Assembly: GCF_001650905.1 (NCBI RefSeq)
Contig: NZ_LXYG01000008.1
Span: 37,314-101,313, forward strand
Reading direction: 5' to 3'
From: Balneola sp. EhC07
GTDB taxonomy: Bacteria; Bacteroidota; Rhodothermia; Balneolales; Balneolaceae
Length of the DNA stretch: 64,000 nt
The notes below the pieces were generated by a model that searched no databases, was not told the DNA's origin, and was given only the letters and a program-made list of their open reading frames with translations. A program made the position numbers and the translations under genes. This document shows, piece after piece, positions 52,911-60,645 of this stretch (the first letter of the stretch is position 1; every line of letters starts with the position of its first letter).

Positions 52911-53209
52911 GATGGCTTAAAGATGCCAAGGAAGATCTTAAAGAAGTATTTGAATACATTGCATTAGATTCTAAGAGATATGCACAGCTACAAATAGAAA
53001 AAATTGTAAGCAGAACCAAAATACTCAGAGACCCTAATTTTATTAACTCAGGTAAATTGGTAAGAGAGCTGGAGAGAGAAGATATTCGAGAATTAGTTGA
53101 AGGCAATTACCGTATCATATATAAAATTATAAATAATAATATGATACATATTTTGATGATACATCATAATGCTAGAGATTTAACTAAAAGAAGGAAAAAA
53201 TTGAATTAG
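52898..53209 (+). CDS. RelE/ParE superfamily toxin
   Basis: A 103-residue protein with the ParE pattern: an N-terminal strand then WLKDAKEDLKEVFEYIALDS, a helix pair, and C-terminal strands GNYRIIYKIINNNMIHILMIHH. ParE toxins poison DNA gyrase; RelE types cut ribosome-bound mRNA. The sequence favours ParE but does not prove the target. It overlaps its antitoxin by 13 bases, starting inside it at ATG 52898, and ends convergently with the DinB-like gene (4-base overlap). Confidence 0.87.
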   Translation: MVQIRWLKDAKEDLKEVFEYIALDSKRYAQLQIEKIVSRTKILRDPNFINSGKLVRELEREDIRELVEGNYRIIYKIINNNMIHILMIHHNARDLTKRRKKLN

Positions 53210-53760
53210 GATTGAGCTAAAATTTCTTCAATCTGCTGAAAGTGTCTTCTTTGATGAGCTTCATTTACAGCAAAGCAGGCACTCAAACTCATTTTGATAA
53301 TAGGATAAATAGGATTGCCCACTTTGATCTTTCCAAGATGAAGGTTGTTTTTACTCGCTTTATCAAGGAGTTTTAAATATCTATCCTGAATAGCATCAAA
53401 CTCTGAAAGCAACTCAGATTTATCCAGGTCTTTTATTTCTTTAGGTTCAAATGGGGGAATGGTAGGCATTGCTTTTTTATATTCAGGACTTACAATTTTT
53501 ATAAACCAACGCAAGTGAAACGGGTGTTTATATGGGCCACTTCCTTTTTTAAGTCCTGAAGTATCACCAAGAATTTTATTCTCAAGTACAGCCAGATATT
53601 CTGTATTTGTTTTGATGAGGTGACTGATAATTTCTCCAATACACCATTTACCTTCAGCAGGCGGAGTATTAAAAGTTTGATCATCAATACTGTCTATTAA
53701 TTCATGGATAGTTTTCTTGGCAGATGTAAAGCCTTGTATATAGAAGTCGTTTGTATACAT
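53206..53760 (-). CDS. DinB-like superfamily protein
   Basis: A 184-residue four-helix-bundle protein of the DinB/YfiT type. Putative metal histidines are in GKWCIGEIISHLIKT (about 50) and NEAHQRRHFQQIEEIL near the C-terminus. The N-terminal FTSAKKTIHELIDSI helix fits. Family members include thiol transferases and DNA-damage-induced proteins; the substrate here is unknown. It converges on the toxin gene, and a promoter is expected in 53761-53832, shared divergently with the CotH gene. Confidence 0.85.
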   Translation of the reverse strand: MYTNDFYIQGFTSAKKTIHELIDSIDDQTFNTPPAEGKWCIGEIISHLIKTNTEYLAVLENKILGDTSGLKKGSGPYKHPFHLRWFIKIVSPEYKKAMPTIPPFEPKEIKDLDKSELLSEFDAIQDRYLKLLDKASKNNLHLGKIKVGNPIYPIIKMSLSACFAVNEAHQRRHFQQIEEILAQS

Positions 53761-53832
53761 TTGTTTTATATATTTAATGAATAAATAACTGATCAGCAGA
53801 AATTATTAGGGACCTTCGCAAGGTAATCATCA

Positions 53833-56388
53833 ATGAGAAATAAAACTGACCTCTTCACCAAACTTATTGTTTGGCTTATAGTTCTTTTCAATGTTCAAAT
53901 TATAAATGCTCAGACTGTTACGATAGATCCGGCTAGTGGATTCTATAACGATTCTTTAAAAATAACGATCCAGACATTCCCTGATACCTTAAAAGCTTAT
54001 TACACGCTTGATGGTTCGGTCCCTGATACCACAGATCCTGTTTGGCAGGATTCGCTGGTGATTTACGAAACCAAGGTCTTAAGAGTTGCGACTTTTTCAC
54101 CCGATTTTCTGGATACCAACCTAGTGTATCGGACTTATTTTTTAGACGAAGGAACAGAGCTTCCTGTATTCTCAGTCACTACAGATCCTGATAACTTGTT
54201 TTCTGACGAACGTGGTATTTATGTGGAGGGAACCAATGGTATTCCGGGATATTGCAGAAGCTCACCAAGGAACTGGAATCAGGATTGGGAACGACCTGCA
54301 AGACTAGAGCTTTTTGAGAAAAATCGCGAGCAAGGATTTGCAGTAAATGCAGGAATAAAGATCGGTGGTGGGTGTACGAGGCTGTACGATCAAAAGTCGC
54401 TGGACATTTATTTCCGAAGCAAATACGGAACTTCCAAACTCGAGTATCAGGTTTTCGAAGATAAGCCGATTACTTCCTTCGATCGGCTTGCACTCAGAAG
54501 TGGTGGACAAGATTGGTACCGGGCTATGGTTAGAAATGCAGCGACCCAATCAATGGTAAGAGATCGAATGGATCTGGGATATCAGGCTTTTAAGCCGGTA
54601 GCTGTATTCATAAACGGCGATTATTGGGGAATTCATATGCTCAGAGAAAAGCAGAATGAAGATTTCATTGAATCCAATTATGGCTTTGATGAGAACGAGT
54701 TAGATATACTTTCCGGGAGTGCAAATGTTAAAGAAGGCAGTTCAGATCATTATGATACAATGATCGATTTTATTGGTAACAACGACATCAGCCTACCCGA
54801 AAATTATGATTGGGTATCAGAGCAAATGGATATCGATCAGTACATTGACTATCAAATTGCACAGATCTATTGGGCAAACGGAGACTGGCCGGCAAACAAT
54901 ATCATTTTCTGGAGACCTCAGACCCCTGATGGAAAATGGAAATGGCTTTTATATGATGTGGACATGTCGATGGGAAGCCACTCAAGAGGTACTTATGATA
55001 CCAATATGTTGCACAAACTCACAACTACGTCTGGGACTAATTATGAAAATCCTACGTGGGCTACTTTTCTATTTAGAAACTTACTCAAAAATCAGGAGTT
55101 CAAAAATAAGTTCATCCAGCGCTATAGTATGCATATTCATACTACTTTTGAGTCATCAAGAATGATGACTTTTATTGACAGTACGGCAAACTTAATCCAA
55201 TCCGAGATTCCTCGTCATATGGATAGATGGACTAAATCATTCCGACTCGGTAGTAATATGGATTGGGAAAAACATCTTGGTGTGATAGAGGAGTTCATCA
55301 GTGAAAGAAAAGATTATGCAAAGATGTATTTAATGGATCACTTTGATCTGACAAGACTGAACAGCTTGGAAACTCTGGTAGAGCCGGCCGAAGCAGGACA
55401 GGTTTTTATAGAAGGAATACGATCCGACGAACTGGAATATGGGCTTATTTATAATTCTGTTCCGGCTAATGTGAAAGCTGTAGCAAATCCGGGATATACG
55501 TTTATTGGATGGAGTGGGGCCCTGAATAGTTCGGAAAAGTCGAAAGCTGTTTCTATCACAGCAAATACTTCGCTGACCGCTCACTTCAGGAGAAATGAGA
55601 TCAGCTCAACAGGTGTTGTGATAAATGAGATCAATTACAGATCAGCAGATGATTTTGATCCGGAAGATTGGGTGGAGTTTTATAACAACTCAGACCAAAG
55701 TATTGATATTTCAGGATGGTATTTTTCTGATTCTGATGATGAGCATAAATTTACTTTTTCGTCCGGGACTATTCTTGCTGCAGATAGTTATTTAGTACTT
55801 ACCAGAAATGATTCACTGTTCAGAGAACTCTTTCCTGATGTTCAAAACAAAATTGGGGATATGGATTTTGGCTTATCCGGTGATGGAGAGTTAATTCGAT
55901 TGTTTGATTCAAACGGAGCGATTGTTGATGAACTCACGTACAATGATAAAGCTCCCTGGCCGGTTGAAGCAGATGGGATGGGGGCAACTCTTTCTTTAAC
56001 CAATCCCGGATTTGATAATTCATTAGGCGAAAATTGGGCTGCTTCAAGCTCACATGGAACACCGGGACAATCAAATTTGGATGTTTCAGTAAGCAATGAA
56101 GAAAAGTTATTTGATGAACTTCCCAAAAATATTTCTCTAAGTCAGAATTACCCAAATCCTTTTAATCCGGTAACAACGATAAATTATGCCTTAGATAAAC
56201 CGGGAAGAGTTTCGATCAAAGTGTACGATATTACCGGAAGGCTGGTATCAATCCTTGTTGATGAAAATAGTTCAGCGGGCAATTTCAATGTAAGCTGGAA
56301 TGCAACAGGCTTTTCATCAGGTGTATATTTCTATACTCTGGAAGCACTTGGACAGAAAGCGAGCAAAAGACTTACACTGATAAAATAA
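53833..56388 (+). CDS. Large secreted CotH-family protein with lamin-tail and type IX sorting domains
   Basis: An 851-residue mosaic. Signal peptide to about 27. A chitobiase-C-like beta domain (about 28-100, YYTLDGSVPDTTDPVW). A CotH kinase-like domain (about 115-490; LALRSGGQDWYRAMVRNAA, GDYWGIHMLREKQNEDFI, and the catalytic-type DVDMSMG). An InlB-B-like repeat (GYTFIGWSGAL). A lamin-tail domain (VVINEINYRSADDFDPEDWVE). C-terminal sorting domain (LSQNYPNPFNPVTTINYAL to the end). CotH proteins phosphorylate surface or spore proteins; the target here is unknown. PorU/PorV would export it. Confidence 0.92.
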   Translation: MRNKTDLFTKLIVWLIVLFNVQIINAQTVTIDPASGFYNDSLKITIQTFPDTLKAYYTLDGSVPDTTDPVWQDSLVIYETKVLRVATFSPDFLDTNLVYRTYFLDEGTELPVFSVTTDPDNLFSDERGIYVEGTNGIPGYCRSSPRNWNQDWERPARLELFEKNREQGFAVNAGIKIGGGCTRLYDQKSLDIYFRSKYGTSKLEYQVFEDKPITSFDRLALRSGGQDWYRAMVRNAATQSMVRDRMDLGYQAFKPVAVFINGDYWGIHMLREKQNEDFIESNYGFDENELDILSGSANVKEGSSDHYDTMIDFIGNNDISLPENYDWVSEQMDIDQYIDYQIAQIYWANGDWPANNIIFWRPQTPDGKWKWLLYDVDMSMGSHSRGTYDTNMLHKLTTTSGTNYENPTWATFLFRNLLKNQEFKNKFIQRYSMHIHTTFESSRMMTFIDSTANLIQSEIPRHMDRWTKSFRLGSNMDWEKHLGVIEEFISERKDYAKMYLMDHFDLTRLNSLETLVEPAEAGQVFIEGIRSDELEYGLIYNSVPANVKAVANPGYTFIGWSGALNSSEKSKAVSITANTSLTAHFRRNEISSTGVVINEINYRSADDFDPEDWVEFYNNSDQSIDISGWYFSDSDDEHKFTFSSGTILAADSYLVLTRNDSLFRELFPDVQNKIGDMDFGLSGDGELIRLFDSNGAIVDELTYNDKAPWPVEADGMGATLSLTNPGFDNSLGENWAASSSHGTPGQSNLDVSVSNEEKLFDELPKNISLSQNYPNPFNPVTTINYALDKPGRVSIKVYDITGRLVSILVDENSSAGNFNVSWNATGFSSGVYFYTLEALGQKASKRLTLIK

Positions 56389-56392
56389 ATTC

Positions 56393-56435
56393 GATGGGAT
56401 AATTTCAAAAGAGATCTTATTGATCTCCATCCCAT
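56393..56435. terminator. Cruciform between convergent CotH and HD genes
   Basis: GATGGGAT pairs with ATCCCAT and, inside it, GAGATC pairs with GATCTC. The structure lies over the last codons of the HD gene and directly after the CotH stop. No long U-tract follows, so intrinsic termination is only plausible. Confidence 0.4.
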
Positions 56436-57070
56436 TCTTGTAAGAAGCGATCTACATATTCTTCCATAAAAGTATGTCGCTTTTCAGCTATTTTCTTGGC
56501 GGATTCGGTATTCATTCGGTCTTTCAGGAGAAAAAGCTTTTCATAGAAATGGTTGATGGTGTGGCCATCGTCTTTTCTGTATGCTTCAAAACTGATATGC
56601 GAAACAGGTTCTATATTCGGATTATACAATTCACGGGATTTATATCCGCCATAAGCAAAGGCCCGGGCAATTCCGATGGCTCCAATGGCATCCAAACGAT
56701 CGGCATCCTGAACGATCTTGCCTTCCATAGATTTCATTGGAGTAGCAACTTCAGCTCCTTTAAACGAAAGGTCCTTGATGATATCAGATACATGATCAAT
56801 GACTTCTTTATCAACCTTAATGGAGTACAGCCATTCAGAAGCTACTTTTGGCCCAACAGTTATGTCCCCATCATGGAACTTGTGATCTGCTATGTCATGC
56901 AACAATGCGGCGAGTTCAATTACAAGAGTTGAAACAGGATCGGTTGCTTCTGAAGCTAACCTTTTTGACATATTCCACACTCTTAAAATATGCCACCAAT
57001 CATGACCTGAACCTTCTCCCTCAAGTTGGTTTTGAACAAAGTGTGCTGTTCTTTCTATGTAGTCAGACAT
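56417..57070 (-). CDS. HD-domain phosphohydrolase
   Basis: A 217-residue cytoplasmic protein with the HD metal motif: His in GHDWWHILRVW (about 26-31), HD in ALLHDIADHKFHDG (about 58), and a later Asp in VQDADRLDAIGAIGIARAFAYGG (about 125). This arrangement matches the small YedJ-like HD hydrolases. The nucleotide or phosphate-ester substrate is not evident. Its start overlaps the GH3 gene by 16 bases. Confidence 0.9.
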   Translation of the reverse strand: MSDYIERTAHFVQNQLEGEGSGHDWWHILRVWNMSKRLASEATDPVSTLVIELAALLHDIADHKFHDGDITVGPKVASEWLYSIKVDKEVIDHVSDIIKDLSFKGAEVATPMKSMEGKIVQDADRLDAIGAIGIARAFAYGGYKSRELYNPNIEPVSHISFEAYRKDDGHTINHFYEKLFLLKDRMNTESAKKIAEKRHTFMEEYVDRFLQEWDGDQ

Positions 57071-58185
57071 GTACAGAGCTCTGCAATTACATCTTGTTTA
57101 AGTTGGTCAATTCTTGACAGAGCAGCTTCTATGGTTTCAGGTTTGATCTTTCCTTCTTTTAATAATTTTTGAATGATGGCAATAGCTTTCTTTGCTATAT
57201 CTTCATCGTATTTAAAATTATTTCCAAATACCAAAACATCTACCCCTGCATTAATTGATTGTAGAATCGAGGTTTCCAAATCATAATTTGAGGTGATGAT
57301 GGTTTTTTGAAGGTCATCAGAGAAAACAACTCCTTCAAACCCAAGAGAATCACGTAGTAAACCTGAAACAGTTGAGTGAGAGAAAGTGCCGGGCCAGACA
57401 GAATCGATATTTGCATTGGTAGCATGAGAAATCTGGATTGCTCTGATGGTTCGTTGTTCAAGCAGGTTTTTGTACGGAGTCAGAAAATCTTCAGACCAGG
57501 ATAAAGATATATTGTCTGTTGAATCAGTTGGATTATAATCAATACTATAGCCCGGGAAGTATTTAGGAACGCTTAACAATTTTTCGGTATCGTATTCATC
57601 CAAAATCAAGTTAGAGATTTCAGTGACTTTTTGTGGGTCGGAAGAAATCAATGCTGCATCAGATGATTCTTTAGTTTTCAGATCCAATCTTGGATGTAAG
57701 TTTGTATTTATTCCAACAACCATAAATTCCTGAGCAAATCGCCTGGAATTATTTATTACTTTGAGCGTATCTGAAAAAGAGTTTTGCTCAAAAATGTTTT
57801 CCATAGAAGGATATAAATTGTGCAATGCTGAGTGTTCGCTTCCATCATGTTCTACAGAAATAAAGGGTGGATTTATAGAATACCCAACCAAAGCACTATT
57901 GAGTTGTAAGAGCTGATCAGGAGATTCAATATTTCTATTATAGGATTTTGTTAGGTAGTCGTAACTATATAGAATGACCCCTCCTAAATTTCTTTCTTTT
58001 ATATCCCGAACAATTGGGCTTTCAGAGTTAATTTCTGTTCCTCGAAAACCTACAACCAACATTTGTCCGAGTTGTTTATCAGTAAATGAAAGGTTTTTTT
58101 CAGCAGGTTCTTCAGAGCTACAAGAGTTGATAAAAAGTGCTGCTACTAATACTAAGAACTGAAATTTATAAATAGATTTATTCAT
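57055..58185 (-). CDS. GH3-like (NagZ-related) lipoprotein with degenerate active-site loop
   Basis: A 376-residue lipoprotein with lipobox INSC. It has the GH3 N-terminal TIM-barrel words QLGQMLVVGFRGTE, GGVILYSYD and LGFEGVVFSDDL, the last carrying the nucleophile Asp. NagZ enzymes have KHFPGHGD and a DSH dyad; here the region is KYFPGYS and DSTDN, and the DxEGG sugar loop is EHDGS. The general acid/base is therefore missing, and activity may be altered or lost. ATG 58185 is preferred to the TTG one codon before. It overlaps its neighbours on both sides. Confidence 0.82.
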   Translation of the reverse strand: MNKSIYKFQFLVLVAALFINSCSSEEPAEKNLSFTDKQLGQMLVVGFRGTEINSESPIVRDIKERNLGGVILYSYDYLTKSYNRNIESPDQLLQLNSALVGYSINPPFISVEHDGSEHSALHNLYPSMENIFEQNSFSDTLKVINNSRRFAQEFMVVGINTNLHPRLDLKTKESSDAALISSDPQKVTEISNLILDEYDTEKLLSVPKYFPGYSIDYNPTDSTDNISLSWSEDFLTPYKNLLEQRTIRAIQISHATNANIDSVWPGTFSHSTVSGLLRDSLGFEGVVFSDDLQKTIITSNYDLETSILQSINAGVDVLVFGNNFKYDEDIAKKAIAIIQKLLKEGKIKPETIEAALSRIDQLKQDVIAELCTCLTT

Positions 58186-59620
58186 CAATAAGGTTGTTTA
58201 ATACTTCTCTTAAATTGAATGTTGCTCTGATATCATTATATCGGGCAATGTTTCCGTCTGGATCTATAAGAATATAGAATGGAATTCCACCGCCTTTATA
58301 CGCTTTAAATGTTTCCTGATCAAAACCATTACCGCCATAAAGTTGAGGCCAGGGATTTTCGAATTTTTCAATATCTGAACGCCATACATCTTCATTAATT
58401 TCAGTAGAAATACCTATAATTTCAAAATCTTCTCTGCTGAAATCGTTATAAATATCTCTCATCACGGGAAATTCATCCAAGCAAGGCTGACACCAACCCG
58501 CCCAAAAATCCAGTAATACATATTTACCTTTATAATCTTCTAAAGTATGTGTGTTTCCCTGTTCATCTTTAAGAGAAAACAGTTTTGCAGGTTCGCCCGG
58601 AGAAACGGATTTAATTTCGTTATAGAAGTACGTTAAAAAGTTAGTGTATTCTTCAAATTCTGAGTACTCATCAAGATAAGATCGGTAACCAGATTCGGCT
58701 TTTGAAATCTCAATTTCTCCAATTCGCTCTGCTACTAAAAACATCTTTGCGTATGCTTGGGCTTTTCGGTCTTCTATGTAATCGATTACTTCCATGCGCT
58801 TTTCATTCAGTTCTTCATAGGCAAGCCTTTTTATATCATATTCAGCGAGATCTTTTCCGTATGCCTGATTTACACTATCATAAATTCCGAAAGTGCGCGC
58901 ATAATAATGAGTCACATCCCGAATTCCGGCGCGCTGTGCTTGTAATGACTCAAAGGTAAAAAAGTTATCAGCTTTAGCTTGTTCAAGAATTTCTGCTCTT
59001 TCCGAACCGGCATCGAAACCGTTTTGTCCAAGCCTGTATTCTACCGATTTGATCTTGTTTACTATTAACTCACCTTTAGCCTTTTTAATAAAATATTCAA
59101 AAGCAGTTCCGGAAAGGTTTTTCTCAGCAATCTGAATTTTTTGAGCGCTTAATTCTAAGGCAGAATTTTCTAATCCTGCTTTAAAATTATTCATCTCTTT
59201 CTCAATCCGCTTATCTAATCCCTCAATTTCATTCAAGTAGGTCTGATAAGCTTCATAGTCTTTTAAAAATTTAGACTCAATATCTATATCTAAAGGAAAT
59301 GAAGAGCGAGATATCAAAAGCTTAAGCTCGTCACTAGCATCCGGAATTAATGAAAAGGAATTATCATCAATGGAAAGAATAAGATTCTTAGTTGTATGTA
59401 TCGGGACATTGATTTCAAAGGCTCCATTCTGTTCAGGGGAAATACTATATATTTTTTTGGGGGAGTACTTGTAATGCAAAGGTTGCTCAGATATAGAGAT
59501 CTGAGCGTTTCCGGTATAATCGATAGTCCCGGTAATAGACATGGTGTCAGACTCTTTTGAACAGGAGCTTAGTAACACTACTGTTATAAATAGAAAGAAA
59601 GAGATTTTGTTTGAAATCAT
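58178..59620 (-). CDS. TlpA-like thiol-disulfide oxidoreductase lipoprotein
   Basis: A 480-residue lipoprotein (lipobox LLSSC). Residues 25-100 form a beta-rich DUF4369-like domain, 105-330 a long helical region, and 340-480 a thioredoxin fold with active site WAGWCQPCLDEFP and cis-Pro in GGGIPFYILIDPDG. The role is periplasmic disulfide reduction, possibly of cytochrome or envelope proteins. It heads a three-gene overlapping run (TlpA-like, GH3-like, HD). Confidence 0.9.
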   Translation of the reverse strand: MISNKISFFLFITVVLLSSCSKESDTMSITGTIDYTGNAQISISEQPLHYKYSPKKIYSISPEQNGAFEINVPIHTTKNLILSIDDNSFSLIPDASDELKLLISRSSFPLDIDIESKFLKDYEAYQTYLNEIEGLDKRIEKEMNNFKAGLENSALELSAQKIQIAEKNLSGTAFEYFIKKAKGELIVNKIKSVEYRLGQNGFDAGSERAEILEQAKADNFFTFESLQAQRAGIRDVTHYYARTFGIYDSVNQAYGKDLAEYDIKRLAYEELNEKRMEVIDYIEDRKAQAYAKMFLVAERIGEIEISKAESGYRSYLDEYSEFEEYTNFLTYFYNEIKSVSPGEPAKLFSLKDEQGNTHTLEDYKGKYVLLDFWAGWCQPCLDEFPVMRDIYNDFSREDFEIIGISTEINEDVWRSDIEKFENPWPQLYGGNGFDQETFKAYKGGGIPFYILIDPDGNIARYNDIRATFNLREVLNNLIDE

Positions 59621-59733
59621 GGTAGGGATTTTATCAGCTTTAAACTTATGTTCTGTAAGGATAAAACAATTTTTTGAAAAAGGATTTAAATAGCGTTTTA
59701 TTTCTTAATATTTTCTAATGTTTTATTAAGGCA

Positions 59734-59829
59734 ATGAGTGTAACAATTAACAGTTTAGATGCTCTTGTTAGCGAACAGAAAGATTTAAAAAAAGAGATCT
59801 TTCCCAAAAATGGTACAAAACCATGCTAA
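59734..59829 (+). CDS. Possible 31-residue leader peptide
   Basis: ATG 59734 is preceded by TTAAGG and opens a 31-codon frame starting MSVTINSLDALVSE and ending in KPC. It lies in the 265-bp gap between the TlpA-like gene and the TPR membrane protein. There is no homologue I recognise, and a chance frame is quite possible. Confidence 0.2.
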   Translation: MSVTINSLDALVSEQKDLKKEIFPKNGTKPC

Positions 59830-59885
59830 AATGATCGGTTTTGGAATACAAACTGTTTGTGAAAGCATTTAAAAGGTAAATAACG

Positions 59886-60629
59886 ATGATTCAAAATAAT
59901 TTAAACAAAGATCTAGAGAGAAAGATAGATCTTTACCTCAACGGACGGCTATCCGAAGAAGAAATAGACAACTTATGGGTAGAGCTAATTCAAGATGGTT
60001 ATTACTTAGACTACATGAAAAGTGTTGCCAATCTGAAATCAATAATTGAAGAGAAGAGAGAAAGCAAAACTCCTGGAGTTGCAAAACAAATCAGAAAGTA
60101 TGCTAGTTATGTTACAGCAGCAGCAGTTGTGATTTTCGTAGGTGTGCTTGGAGTAATGAATTACTCAGCCAATAATGCAGACCCAATATCACCAATTGAT
60201 GAAATCGGGTTGGATATTGTAAGGAGCGGAGGCGGAGTCTCTGTGAGTGTGTCTAACGAGGTTATTAAAAAAGCTGTTCAACTTGCTGCTGATGGAAGTA
60301 CTCAGGAAGCAAAAGATCTTTTAACTACTGAACTGGATACAGAAGAAGACCCGGCCTTGATAGCTGAGTTTTCTATTACTCTTGGTTCAATTCAATACAA
60401 TTTAGGAGAGTATGAAGAAGCAGCATCTAATTTTAAAATCGCTACTGAGCAAGAAGGAATTTCTGAAAGTATTCTTGAAAAAGGATATTGGCTTTTAGCG
60501 AATTCATATTTTCAGTTAGATCAATTGGATGAAGCGAAAACTGCTTTTCAATACACTTATGATTTAGATCGTGATTACAGCCGTATCGCAAAGAGCTATA
60601 TCAATGCTCTCAACTCAATGGACGACTAG
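59886..60629 (+). CDS. Single-pass membrane protein with periplasmic TPR-like domain
   Basis: A 247-residue protein. The cytoplasmic N-terminus (about 75 residues, LERKIDLYLNGRLSEEEIDN) resembles the acidic helical N-domains of anti-sigma-like proteins. There is one membrane segment (YVTAAAVVIFVGVLGVMNY), then TPR-like repeats (about 115-245; YEEAASNFKIATEQEG, LDEAKTAFQYTYDL). No zinc-binding HxxxCxxC is seen. It is convergent with the CHAT gene, with a 16-bp gap. A role in the same process is inferred only from position. Confidence 0.75.
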   Translation: MIQNNLNKDLERKIDLYLNGRLSEEEIDNLWVELIQDGYYLDYMKSVANLKSIIEEKRESKTPGVAKQIRKYASYVTAAAVVIFVGVLGVMNYSANNADPISPIDEIGLDIVRSGGGVSVSVSNEVIKKAVQLAADGSTQEAKDLLTTELDTEEDPALIAEFSITLGSIQYNLGEYEEAASNFKIATEQEGISESILEKGYWLLANSYFQLDQLDEAKTAFQYTYDLDRDYSRIAKSYINALNSMDD

Positions 60630-60645
60630 GTTTAAAAAACCAAAC

